From the NCBI RefSeq assembly GCF_004015185.1, contig NZ_CP025746.1:1505776-1569775 (forward strand): 64,000 nt of DNA, given 5' to 3'. The DNA is from Clostridium manihotivorum. Its GTDB lineage: Bacteria; Bacillota; Clostridia; Clostridiales; Clostridiaceae. Both the position numbers and the translations under genes were made by a program. Below, in pieces: positions 42,944 through 51,672 of the stretch. The notes under the pieces were generated by a model. That model had not been told where the DNA came from, made no database searches, and saw only the letters and a list, made by a program, of their open reading frames with translations. Position 1 is the stretch's first letter, and each line of letters begins with the position of its first letter.

Positions 42944-43336
42944 TTATTCTGAAAAACTACTCTTTGTTATTAAAGCATCGATATAGCCTTTAAGATCATC
43001 GCCTTCTAAAGCACCTTTTGATAAGCCAAGAAATACTAATGCTAGTACTGCTATAGAATAGTTATCTATATTAACTTTGACGGTATTATTTCCTATATCG
43101 CCAAAAGTAACGCTATCTGTTTCATAATCTGATTGACCTTGATTTTGATGTTGATCCTGGTCCTGATATTGATGTTGATCTTGGTACTGATGTTGAATCT
43201 GTTCCTGTAGTTGTTCTTGTAGCTGTAATTGTTCCTGCAACTGAGCCTGGAATTGTTCTTGCTTTTGGATCAATATTTTTATTAACTCATAAATCTCTGT
43301 TGGAGTTTTTTGCTTTTCATTATTACTACATGCCAT
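42944..43336 (-). CDS. Gln-rich protein, possible spore surface protein
   Basis: 130 residues: a short N-terminal part (MACSNNEKQKTPTEIYELIK), a central low-complexity block (about 27-68) in which Gln occurs at nearly every second or third position (QEQLQEQIQHQYQDQHQYQ), and a C-terminal part (about 80-130) with a conserved-looking hydrophobic stretch NYSIAVLALVFLGLSKGALE. The His/Tyr/Gln/Asp repeats suggest a structural role such as a spore coat or exosporium component. This rests on composition and on the nearby SASP and SipL genes only. RBS CGAGGTGTAAAGAG. Confidence 0.65.
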   Translation of the reverse strand: MACSNNEKQKTPTEIYELIKILIQKQEQFQAQLQEQLQLQEQLQEQIQHQYQDQHQYQDQDQHQNQGQSDYETDSVTFGDIGNNTVKVNIDNYSIAVLALVFLGLSKGALEGDDLKGYIDALITKSSFSE

Positions 43337-43585
43337 CTCTTTACACCTCGTAATTTCATCCTAAAGTTTTGGGCTAACGTTATAGAAATTTTGATATAAA
43401 TTAGTTGTGAAAGTTAAATAAATTACTTAGTAAATCTATAATAATTAGCTCATAATACAATATATGCAGAATTAATACATCTTGTTACTAGTAATTTAGC
43501 TGTTTCAACATTAAATTGAATTTTATTATATTATTTTATTTGAAGTAATGGATAATGCTAAGCAAAATTCCAATAGAAACACATA

Positions 43586-43615
43586 ATAATAAATCAAATA
43601 AAGAGCAACATACTA
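43586..43615 (+). promoter_or_regulatory. Possible sigma-G promoter of the SASP gene
   Basis: CATACTA at 43609-43615 is the sigma-G -10 consensus. The -35 region 18 bp upstream (ATAAT) is weak against the G-x-ATA consensus. The site is about 40 bp before the SASP start codon, and SASP genes are known sigma-G targets. Confidence 0.5.
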
Positions 43616-43655
43616 GTGTAACAAAAAAATAAATTATATGAAGGAGGACATTATC

Positions 43656-43853
43656 ATGGCAAGCAGAGGAAATAGAGTTTTAGTTCCACAAGCAAAAGAA
43701 AAATTAAGTCAATTCAAGTTTGAGACTGCAAGAGAACTAGGAGTTAATTTAACTGAGGGCTACAATGGTGATTTGACTTCAAGAGAAAATGGTTCAGTTG
43801 GTGGATACATGGTTAAGAAAATGATAGAAAGCTATGAAAATGGTCTAAAGTAA
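43656..43853 (+). CDS. Small acid-soluble spore protein, alpha/beta type
   Basis: 65 residues. Binds and protects spore DNA and is degraded on germination. Seen: RGNRVLVPQAKEKLSQFKFE, TARELGVNL (the region cut by the germination protease), and the DNA-binding C-terminal half GYNGDLTSRENGSVGGYMVK with the family's G-x-L-T-S/ G-x-VGG-x-MVK pattern. Start is the ATG at 43656 after GAAGGAGGAC; an upstream Met at 43638 would sit before that site. Confidence 0.96.
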   Translation: MASRGNRVLVPQAKEKLSQFKFETARELGVNLTEGYNGDLTSRENGSVGGYMVKKMIESYENGLK

Positions 43854-43937
43854 TTTCTTTATAATTTAATTATTATGAAGAATATCTATCATAGTACATC
43901 TTTATGATTTAAATATTAAAAGCATTTAAATTAATTT

Positions 43938-43977
43938 AGGCAGCCTTACAACTGAGGCTGTCTTGTTGTTTTTTTAA
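43938..43977 (+). terminator. Terminator of the SASP gene
   Basis: AGGCAGCC and GGCTGTCT pair across TTACAACTGA, followed by TGTTGTTTTTTT. The rest of 43978-44289 holds a small hairpin (CCTCCT/AGGAGG near 44231-44255) but no gene. Confidence 0.8.
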
Positions 43978-44289
43978 TAGAATATGAGCTAGATAAAAAT
44001 TATGGTAAGTAATGAGCCTAGTAATGAGTAAGACTAATGTGTACGCCTATATAGAGCCACTATAAATATAGTCTAAAATAAACTTTATAATATTTCTATA
44101 AAAATAAGTTATAAATTAATTAGAAAGGTATTCCACTATTTTTTATCTGTAAAAAAAATGGAAGGAATTTTCCTTTTTTTATAGAATACTATAGATGTGC
44201 TAAGTCATAAAGAAATATATGCTTTTAAAGCCTCCTCTAAAAATATATAGGAGGGTTAAAATTAAATATGGTTTAGGGAGTGATTAGAA

Positions 44290-44838
44290 ATGGTATTGAT
44301 GGCTTTGATTTCTCTTGGAATTCTCATAAAGGGGATAAGCATGTATCTAAATTATACTTCATTGAATGATGAAGAAAGTAGTAACAAAGTTTTTATAAAA
44401 GAGGAGAAACAGTACTTTTTATATGGAATTATTTTAATTGCACTATCTATTATTCTATTTACAATAGGCATTTATATTAATATCATAATTTTGGAGGCTT
44501 TAGTAGTAACTTGTGGATTAACTTCTCTTATCTGTGGTTCATATATTTTGATGTATTCGAAAAATACTTCAGTATATGTGAACGATGATGGAATAGAATA
44601 TAAAAATATTCTTAAAACCGTTGAATTTATAAAATGGAATGAGGTAACAGACATTAGATTTAACTCAATAACAAGACGACTGATCGTAGAGTGCTATGAT
44701 ATAAAGATAAAATTAGATATATCAAATAATTTAACAAGCCAGTTTCTTGAATTTATGAAAAAGAATCTAAACCAATATTTTTATCAGGATGCAGTTGATA
44801 AACTACAGAAGTATAGAAAAGATATACAATTTACTTAA
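44290..44838 (+). CDS. Hypothetical membrane protein with PH-like tail
   Basis: 182 residues: three hydrophobic helices (about 2-20, 45-65 and 68-92) and a C-terminal cytoplasmic part of about 85 residues, VYVNDDGIEYKNILKTVEFI, KWNEVTDIRF and RRLIVEC. The Asp-Gly-Ile-x-Tyr followed by W-x-x-I/V arrangement is that of bacterial PH-like (YcxB/bPH) domains, which is a resemblance only. RBS GGGAGTGATTAG. It is alone between two terminators, so monocistronic. Confidence 0.7.
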   Translation: MVLMALISLGILIKGISMYLNYTSLNDEESSNKVFIKEEKQYFLYGIILIALSIILFTIGIYINIIILEALVVTCGLTSLICGSYILMYSKNTSVYVNDDGIEYKNILKTVEFIKWNEVTDIRFNSITRRLIVECYDIKIKLDISNNLTSQFLEFMKKNLNQYFYQDAVDKLQKYRKDIQFT

Positions 44839-44861
44839 TAAGATAAATAAGTTCTTAATAT

Positions 44862-44896
44862 TAAAGCCATCTCTATAGTACTAGAGATGGCTTTAA
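44862..44896 (+). terminator. Terminator after the PH-like membrane protein gene
   Basis: TAAAGCCATCTCT and AGAGATGGCTTTA are exact complements across an eight-base loop. Confidence 0.88.
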
Positions 44897-45066
44897 TAGA
44901 TTGAAATGATTAAAATAATTGGATTTAAGGGTATAAAGCTTTTGAGCCCAAATATATTTATATAGCTGATACAAGAAAAAAATAGATATAAAGAATAAAT
45001 TTTATTTTTATGAAGAAACTATAGAAAGATGTGAAAATTTTATAAAATATTAATAGAAAATTTACA

Positions 45067-45135
45067 TTGACAAAGGAAAATAAATAGGATAAAATATTTG
45101 GTTAATTTGACAGAATATTTACTTCGAGGTATAAT
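45067..45135 (+). promoter_or_regulatory. Tandem consensus sigma-A promoters of veg
   Basis: Promoter 1: TTGACA (45067), 17-bp spacer, TAAAAT (45090). Promoter 2: TTGACA (45107), 17-bp spacer, TATAAT (45130), perfect at all positions. The second -10 ends 24 bp before the veg start codon. The Bacillus subtilis veg gene is also driven by two strong promoters. Confidence 0.9.
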
Positions 45136-45158
45136 ATAATAGGAAAGAGGGTGTTCAT

Positions 45159-45395
45159 ATGGAAAAGAGTAAGACATTATCTTCCATAAGAAGAGACATA
45201 GAAGGCCATATTGGTGAAAAAGTTATACTTAAAGCTAATGGAGGACGAAGAAAGATTCTAGTCAATAATGGAGTACTTGAGAGTGTGTACCCAAGTATTT
45301 TTGTTATAAGATTAGAAGCTGACACCCAAAGGACTGTGACATATAGTTATTCTGATGTATTGACAAAGACTGTACAGCTTGTATTTAAAGGATAA
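45159..45395 (+). CDS. veg: Veg protein
   Basis: 78 residues, SH3-like small protein: LSSIRRDIEGHIGEKVILKA, NGGRRKILVNNGVLESVYPS, IFVIRLE and the end TVTYSYSDVLTKTVQLVF, all typical of the Veg family. In Bacillus it affects biofilm gene expression and is among the most highly transcribed genes; its role in clostridia is unclear. The very strong tandem promoters upstream imply abundant product. RBS GGAAAGAGGGTG. Confidence 0.95.
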   Translation: MEKSKTLSSIRRDIEGHIGEKVILKANGGRRKILVNNGVLESVYPSIFVIRLEADTQRTVTYSYSDVLTKTVQLVFKG

Positions 45396-45396
45396 T

Positions 45397-45521
45397 TAAG
45401 AACCTCGATATGCGGGTTAAAAATTTAGATGGGTTTAGTTATGGTGTATTTATAAAATATTATTTTATAATATTTTAAACCTAATCTTTATTTTTAATTC
45501 GTACGAGGTTCTTAGTTTTTT
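45397..45521 (+). terminator. Terminator of veg with a long loop
   Basis: TAAGAACCTCG at the end of veg pairs with CGAGGTTCTTA about 90 bp later, followed by GTTTTTTT. The separation is unusual and may mean an insertion into the loop of an older terminator. Confidence 0.65.
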
Positions 45522-45699
45522 TATTCTTTGCATTATTTCAGCACTTTTTTATTTAGATATATAATCAATTTTTAGTAATATTATTTGATACATATGTAGA
45601 GCATTATGAAATATATAAATTATGTAGAAATAGAATATTTATGAATATACATATATCGTTCTGTGAAGAAAAATACTAAAAATTTAATTGTTAAAAGTT

Positions 45700-45732
45700 C
45701 ACCTATCTTTACAATAGATGGTGTATTTTTTT
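45700..45732 (+). terminator. Terminator-like hairpin
   Basis: CACCTATCT and AGATGGTG pair across TTACAAT and a T run follows. A second hairpin, GAAAGATGG/CCATCTTTC, lies at 45783-45807. No gene is visible in 45522-46020. Confidence 0.7.
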
Positions 45733-46037
45733 ATATATTTAAAGTACAATTAAATTAAACGATTACAAAAAACGCAAAAAAAGAAAGATGGTGGGTTTCC
45801 ATCTTTCAACTATGGTATAAAAGGGTATTGAGAATTTATGAGAGGTTATATGGTCAATAACCAATATTATAATACGACATATTTTGCAGAATGTCAACTT
45901 TATTTCGTAAAAAAAATAAAAAATATTCGACAAAATTTGCGCATGTAATTTTATTTATAATTTATATCCATATTTAATCATAAAATTGATTTCTCTATTA
46001 TATATATTGTATTAGGTATATTATGGGAGGGATGAAT

Positions 46038-47603
46038 TTGGCAGGATTAGATGTGATAAAAGAAAATATTGAATATGAACGACTGTACAGTATAAGCGCA
46101 TCAGATGCAGTACTCAAAGGTGAATACTTAATACCGGATACACATCCAGATGTTGTAAAAATACTTACAGTAGAAGCAAAGCCTGTTATTACTAATAAAG
46201 AAGTAGTACAAGAAAGGGTCTATGTTGAAGGTCAAGTAGAATACAATGTAATTTATCTAGCAAAAGAAGATGAAGGTTTAGGAGTTCATACAATAAGTTA
46301 TAGCGATAAGTTTGCAAACTATATTGATGTTGCTGGAGCTGAACATAGAATGGTATGCGATGCAGAGAGTGAGGTTGAACATATTAATTCAAACATAATT
46401 AATGAGAGAAAAGTTAGCTTGGAATGTATTTTCTCAACAAAATGCACCGTATACAAAAAAGATAGTTTTGAATTTGTAAAAGATATCGAAGGATCCGGAG
46501 ACGTTGAAGTGAAGAAAAGGTCAGAAGCCTTTGATAAACTAGTATATGAGAAAAAATTTGATTTATCCACTAAGGCTAGTGTACAAATAGGAATGGATAA
46601 ACCACAGATAGGTAAAATAATAAAAATAAATGCTCAGCTTCATAAAAAGGAAGTAAGAGCTTTGGATGGAAGAGTACAAATATCTTGTTACTGCAAACTT
46701 GATATTTTGTATAAGGCTACAGATTCTAGGGAATTAGTTCCTCTAGAAGATGATTTATTCTTAACAAAAGAAGAGGATGCTGAAAATGTTTCTTCTTCTA
46801 TGATAACTGATGGTGACTTTAGGGTTGCAGCTTCAGAGTATAGTATAGGGGAAGATGATTTAGGGGAAGCAAGGACTCTTGATATTGAAGTATTAGTAGG
46901 TGGAGAACTTAAGGTATATAGTAAAGAAGAATTAGAAATAATAGAAGATGCTTATTCTCCAGCTAGAAATATGGAATTAAAAAAAGATGATGTGGATATG
47001 ACAGTTTTACACGGTCAAGGAAGTAATGAGACAATTGTAAAAGACAATATAGAGCCTGAGGAGGGCGCTAATGAGCCTTTGCAGATACTTGCGTCTAAAG
47101 GCGATGTTGTATCCTTAGAAAATAAGATTGTGGATAATAAGATTGTCATTGATGGAATCGTAAATGTAAATGTTATGTATAAGACAGCAGATGCAGAAAA
47201 TAGTGTTGCAAACGTAAATTCTGAGATTCCTTTTACTACTGCAGTAGATATTCAAGATATTAAAACTGACATGAAATCTGTAGTTAAGGCTTGGATAGAG
47301 AATCTCCAAGCATCCATAGAAGCTCATACAATTGCTATAAAAGCGGTTATAAATGCTAGTGCTAAGGTGTATTTGCAAAGTAAAAAGCAATATATTTCTG
47401 AAGTGGAAGAAAAAGAAGAGGAAGTGCAAGGCAAAAAAGCTTCTATTACAATTTACTCAGTGCAAAAGAATGATACCCTATGGGATTTAGCTAAAAAGTT
47501 TAATACAACAATTGCTGAACTGCTTAAGATCAATGATCTTGAGGGACCAGATTCTATTTGCGTAAATCAAAAGATTATAATACCAGGAAGAGCCTTAATG
47601 TGA
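46038..47603 (+). CDS. sipL: SPOCS-domain and LysM protein (SipL-like spore coat morphogenesis)
   Basis: About 521 residues. Repeated DUF3794/SPOCS modules (GEYLIPDTHPDVVKILTVEA near the start and IVIDGIVNVNVMYKTADAEN further on) and a C-terminal LysM (SITIYSVQKNDTLWDLAKKF to INDLEGPDSICVNQKIIIPG). This is the architecture of SipL of Clostridioides difficile, which binds SpoIVA through its LysM domain for coat assembly. ATG at 46023 and 46032 and TTG at 46038 are in frame. TTG is favoured because GGGAGGG lies 7 bp before it. A spore role is supported by the nearby SASP and spoIIR. Confidence 0.85.
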   Translation: MAGLDVIKENIEYERLYSISASDAVLKGEYLIPDTHPDVVKILTVEAKPVITNKEVVQERVYVEGQVEYNVIYLAKEDEGLGVHTISYSDKFANYIDVAGAEHRMVCDAESEVEHINSNIINERKVSLECIFSTKCTVYKKDSFEFVKDIEGSGDVEVKKRSEAFDKLVYEKKFDLSTKASVQIGMDKPQIGKIIKINAQLHKKEVRALDGRVQISCYCKLDILYKATDSRELVPLEDDLFLTKEEDAENVSSSMITDGDFRVAASEYSIGEDDLGEARTLDIEVLVGGELKVYSKEELEIIEDAYSPARNMELKKDDVDMTVLHGQGSNETIVKDNIEPEEGANEPLQILASKGDVVSLENKIVDNKIVIDGIVNVNVMYKTADAENSVANVNSEIPFTTAVDIQDIKTDMKSVVKAWIENLQASIEAHTIAIKAVINASAKVYLQSKKQYISEVEEKEEEVQGKKASITIYSVQKNDTLWDLAKKFNTTIAELLKINDLEGPDSICVNQKIIIPGRALM

Positions 47604-47620
47604 ATAAATAAGTAATTAAT

Positions 47621-47663
47621 AAAAAAGGTCATTAGGTAAGTAGTTATCTAATGATCTTTTTTG
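47621..47663 (+). terminator. Terminator of the SipL-like gene
   Basis: AAAGGTCATTAGGTAA pairs with TTATCTAATGATCTTT over a four-base loop, with A and T runs outside. Confidence 0.88.
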
Positions 47664-47948
47664 TTAATTATTTAGCATATTTTAGAAAGTATGATTTTAA
47701 GCTAGTAGGAAAAAATAGAATTATTGCATTAACAGTTACTAAAGATGTACCGCTTCGATCTGAAGCCAATCAAAATAAAGCTTCGTAGATTCATCTAAAG
47801 CTTTACTTTGAGTCTACGGGTTGCAGTATTATGCTTTTACAGAGTAATAGATATTCCAGTTCTATAATCTTGAAAAATGCCAGAAATCATTTTAATTATT
47901 AATGGTATCTTTATTGACTTATATATTTTATCTTGAACTGGTATATCT

Positions 47949-48019
47949 ATATAAGGAACCAACTTCAACTATTGATTTATAACAAGTATAAATTAAGTTT
48001 TCATAAAGGTTCCCCATAA
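47949..48019 (-). repeat. Family I repeat, internally shortened copy E
   Basis: About 70 bp: AAGGAACCAACTTCAACTAT, TGATTTATAACAAGTATAAA and TTAAGTTTTCATAAAGGTTCC. Both ends and inner arms match other copies, but the apical stem of about 30 bp is missing, with the deletion at the loop. Together with 47664-47948, which holds only a family IV-like fragment, this fills the space before cphB. Confidence 0.8.
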
Positions 48020-48157
48020 ATAGCTCTAGTATGAAATTTAGGAAAACTAAATTAATGAAATGGAGATTTGTGTATGAAGAGAATTATCTATTTAAAGTAA
48101 TGAATAAATATAAATAACATGGATAAAATAAAAAATGCATGATTAGAGGTGATTTTT

Positions 48158-48988
48158 TTGAATATAAAATCTGAAGGAAATCTAATTATAATAGGAGGAG
48201 CGGAAGATAAAGAAGGAAATAAAGAAATATTAAATTATGTATGTTCCAAAATAAATAAAGAAAATGATGTGTTAGTGGTAGCAACAATTGCAACAGAAAA
48301 ACCACAGGAAGCTAAGGATAAGTATACTAAAGTCTTTTCAGAAATAGGAGTTAAAAATATTGAAATTTTAGATGTACAACATAGAGATGATTGTTTCTTA
48401 GAACAAAATTTGGAAATTGTAAGAAAAGCTTCAGTTATATTTTTTACTGGAGGCGATCAATTAAGAATAACAAGCATAATTGGTGGAACTCAAATATATG
48501 ATGAGTTTTTAAGAGCTTCTGAGAGAGGGTGTTATATGGTTGGTACCTCAGCAGGAGCTTCTGTTATGAGCGATACCATGATTGTTATAGGTGATGATGA
48601 AGAATCTCCTAGAAAGTGTACTCTAAAGATGTCTCCAGGATTAGGGTTGGTTAAAAATATCATAATAGATCAGCATTTTTCTCAAAGAGGAAGAATAGGA
48701 AGACTATTGGCTGGAGTGGCCCAAAATCCAGAGGTTTTAGGAATTGGAATTGATGAAGATACTGCTATTGTAGTACATAAAGATGACCATTTAAAGGTTA
48801 TAGGGACTGGGGCAGTTTATATAATAGATGGAAGTGAGATTACATATACCAATGTTTCTGAGCAAAATCAACAAGAATTATTGAGCATTTATAATGTTAG
48901 AATGCATGTATTAGCTAAAGGACATAGATTTGATCTAGTTAGCAAGGCACCTTTTGAGGAGGAAAGAACTGAAAATGAAGCTTATTAG
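48158..48988 (+). CDS. cphB: Cyanophycinase CphB
   Basis: Serine peptidase that degrades cyanophycin (multi-L-arginyl-poly-L-aspartate) to beta-Asp-Arg dipeptides. 276 residues: NLIIIGGAEDKEGNKEILNY, VIFFTGGDQLRITSIIGGT, the nucleophile elbow MVGTSAGASVMSD, and IIDQHFSQRGRIGRLLAGVA, all diagnostic of the family. It is preferred to start at TTG 48158 (AGAGGTGA in range); a GTG at 48149 overlaps that site. It overlaps cphA by 14 bp, so making and breaking the polymer are co-expressed. In Clostridium perfringens this pair has been linked to spore assembly; here it lies between the SipL-like gene and spoIIR. Confidence 0.95.
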   Translation: MNIKSEGNLIIIGGAEDKEGNKEILNYVCSKINKENDVLVVATIATEKPQEAKDKYTKVFSEIGVKNIEILDVQHRDDCFLEQNLEIVRKASVIFFTGGDQLRITSIIGGTQIYDEFLRASERGCYMVGTSAGASVMSDTMIVIGDDEESPRKCTLKMSPGLGLVKNIIIDQHFSQRGRIGRLLAGVAQNPEVLGIGIDEDTAIVVHKDDHLKVIGTGAVYIIDGSEITYTNVSEQNQQELLSIYNVRMHVLAKGHRFDLVSKAPFEEERTENEAY

Positions 48989-51593
48989 TGAACGAGTTTA
49001 TGAGGGAAAGAATATATATTCTCATAAGAAATGCATAAGAGCGGATGTTGATTTAGAAGGGTACTGTGAGACTCCATCTAAAGATATACCGGATTTTAAT
49101 TCAACTCTTGTAAATATGTTACCGGAATTATACAAGCATAGATGTGGAATAGATGAAGATAATGGATTCGTGACAAGGCTAAAAGAAGGAACATATCTTG
49201 CACATATATGTGAGCATATTACTATTGCAATTCAAAATATTTTAGGAATTGATGTTAGCTACGGAAAAGCAAGAGAAATAAAAGATGATTTATATTATAT
49301 GATAATCCAATATGAATATAAAAATACAGCGCTTGGAGCTATGTATCTTGCTATAGATCTAATAAATTCGTTAATATCACAAAATCCAATTAATTTAGAT
49401 GAAAGAATAGGTTATCTTAGAGCTGTATTATCTGAAGAAATGATTGGCCCTAGTACTAAGGCCTTGTGTGATGCTGCAGCTGAAAGAGGGTTGCCATCCA
49501 TTAAGCTGGGTGAAGGAGGCATGTATCAGATAGGATATGGAAAGCAAGGAAGAATTATTGGAGCGACTATAGGTGACTCAACCAGATGCATCGGTGCTGA
49601 TATAGCCTGCGATAAGATGCTTACTAAACATCTTTTATATAATCAGTTTATACCGGTTGCTATGGGAGAAAAAGTATTTAATACTATAGATTTATTACAG
49701 AAAGCAGACAAAATAGGCTATCCAGTAGTTCTTAAACCTCAATTTGGCAATAAGGGTAATGGAGTAATACTTAATATAAAGGATCAAAAATCGCTTTTAA
49801 AAGCTTACAAAATAGTAAGTTCTGATTATAAGGATATAATAATAGAAAGATATGTAAAGGGTAATGATTACAGAGTGTGCGTTGTAAATAACGAAGTAAT
49901 AGCAGCTGCGAAAAGAATGCCGCCATATATAGTTGGAGACGGAACTAATAATATAAAAGAATTGATAAAAGTTTTAAATAGTGATCCTAGAAGAGGAGAA
50001 AAACATGAAAAACCTCTTACTAAAGTCAAGATGGATGAGTGTTTATTGAATTGCATAAAAAGGCAAGGCTTTAGCATATCATCAATTCCAGTTAAAGGTG
50101 AAAGGGTATTTTTAAGAGAGAATGCTAATTTATCCACTGGTGGGGTGGCTATAGATTGTACTGATGATATAAGTGAAGAAAATAAAAGATTATGTGTTAG
50201 AGTTGCAAAAACAATAGGTTTAGATATATGTGGCATAGATATTTGTGTTGAAGATATATCAATTCCAATACAAGATAATGGAATTATAGTGGAAGTAAAT
50301 GCTGCGCCTGGAATAAGAATGCATCACTATCCTAGTGAAGGTAAATCAAGAGATGTAGCTGGAGCCATAATAGATATGATGTATGATGGGCATCCAGTAA
50401 ATATTCCTGTTATCGCTGTAACTGGAACTAACGGCAAGACAACGACAACTAGGTTGATTTCGCATGTATTGACTCTTATGGGATATAGTGTTGGCACCAC
50501 TACTACTTCAGGGATAGTTATAAATGGAGAATATATTGATAAAGGTGATGATACTGGAGCCGCCAGTGCAAAAACAGTGCTTTTGAATAGAGATGTTGAT
50601 GTTGCGGTGCTAGAAACAGCTAGAGGTGGTATAGTAAAGCGAGGATTAGCTTATGACTTAGCAAATGTAGGAGTTATAACAAACATTACTGAAGATCATT
50701 TAGGAATAGATAATATAAATACTATGGAAGATTTGTGCTTTGCCAAATCTTTAGTAGCTGAAGAGATTAAAGAAGATGGATATGCGGTTATAAATGCAGA
50801 TGATCCTTGGAGTTTAAAGATTTTAGATAGGGTAAAAGGGAAAAAAATATTATTTTCAATGAATGAAAATAATGAATACTTACTAAAGAATGTAGAAGAT
50901 GGAAATCCAGCAGTTTATGTATCCAATGGCTCTATATATGTAAGAAATAATGGCAAAAGGTATCTAGTATGTGATATAAATGATATTCCTGTAACTAAGA
51001 ATGGTAAGCTAAGATATAATGTATATAACTGTTTAGCTGCATGTAGTGCGCTGGTAGGCATTAATTTAGATTATTGTATTATTGCAAAGGGATTTGCAAC
51101 CTTTGCAGGTGATGAACAATCTAATCCTGGTAGATTTAATGAGTATGATTTGAATGGAATAAAAGTAATACTTGATTACGGTCATAACATGGATGGGTAT
51201 AATTGCGTTCTGGAATCCTTGAAAATGATGCCTCATAAAAGACTAATTGGTGTAATAGGTGTTCCAGGAGATAGAAGAAATGACAGCATCGAGAGAGTTG
51301 GGGAAATATCAGCAAAGTACTTGGATAAAATATATATAAAAGAAGATTTAGATAAGAGAGGGAGAAAAGAAGGTGAGGTAGCTAGGATTCTTGAAAAAGG
51401 AGTTCTAAAGCATAAAACATCTAAGAGTATAGATATAATTCTTGATGAGGTAGAAGCTTTAGATATTGCTATAAACAACTCTATTGATGGTGATGTAATA
51501 GTAGTATTCTTCGAGGAGTTCGAAAGGCTAGTGAATTACTTGAAAGAAAGAGAAGAAACGCCATTAGAACTAGAAAAAGCTGTTCATATGTAG
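48975..51593 (+). CDS. cphA: Cyanophycin synthetase CphA
   Basis: 872 residues in three parts: an N-terminal domain (about 1-160, with EHITIAIQNILGIDVSYGKA), an ATP-grasp domain (about 200-470; VVLKPQFGNKGNGVILNI, IVEVNAAPGIRMH) that adds Asp, and a Mur-ligase-like domain (about 475-872; P-loop VTGTNGKTTTTRLISHVL, DVAVLETARGGIVKRGLAYD, DYGHNMDGYNCVLESL) that adds Arg. Length and order match functional enzymes. It needs a primer of short cyanophycin. ATG at 48975 after GAGGAGGAAAG. A strong terminator follows. Confidence 0.96.
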   Translation: MKLISERVYEGKNIYSHKKCIRADVDLEGYCETPSKDIPDFNSTLVNMLPELYKHRCGIDEDNGFVTRLKEGTYLAHICEHITIAIQNILGIDVSYGKAREIKDDLYYMIIQYEYKNTALGAMYLAIDLINSLISQNPINLDERIGYLRAVLSEEMIGPSTKALCDAAAERGLPSIKLGEGGMYQIGYGKQGRIIGATIGDSTRCIGADIACDKMLTKHLLYNQFIPVAMGEKVFNTIDLLQKADKIGYPVVLKPQFGNKGNGVILNIKDQKSLLKAYKIVSSDYKDIIIERYVKGNDYRVCVVNNEVIAAAKRMPPYIVGDGTNNIKELIKVLNSDPRRGEKHEKPLTKVKMDECLLNCIKRQGFSISSIPVKGERVFLRENANLSTGGVAIDCTDDISEENKRLCVRVAKTIGLDICGIDICVEDISIPIQDNGIIVEVNAAPGIRMHHYPSEGKSRDVAGAIIDMMYDGHPVNIPVIAVTGTNGKTTTTRLISHVLTLMGYSVGTTTTSGIVINGEYIDKGDDTGAASAKTVLLNRDVDVAVLETARGGIVKRGLAYDLANVGVITNITEDHLGIDNINTMEDLCFAKSLVAEEIKEDGYAVINADDPWSLKILDRVKGKKILFSMNENNEYLLKNVEDGNPAVYVSNGSIYVRNNGKRYLVCDINDIPVTKNGKLRYNVYNCLAACSALVGINLDYCIIAKGFATFAGDEQSNPGRFNEYDLNGIKVILDYGHNMDGYNCVLESLKMMPHKRLIGVIGVPGDRRNDSIERVGEISAKYLDKIYIKEDLDKRGRKEGEVARILEKGVLKHKTSKSIDIILDEVEALDIAINNSIDGDVIVVFFEEFERLVNYLKEREETPLELEKAVHM

Positions 51594-51620
51594 AAGATAG
51601 TAAAATAGTTTAGTTGCTGG

Positions 51621-51668
51621 AAAAACGATATGTTATTGTGCTGAGAGCACCAATAACATATCGTTTTT
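51621..51668 (+). terminator. Terminator of cphB-cphA
   Basis: AAAAACGATATGTTATTG and CAATAACATATCGTTTTT are exact complements around a 12-base loop that includes TGCTGAGAGCAC. One of the strongest hairpins in the window. Confidence 0.93.
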
Positions 51669-51672
51669 ATTA

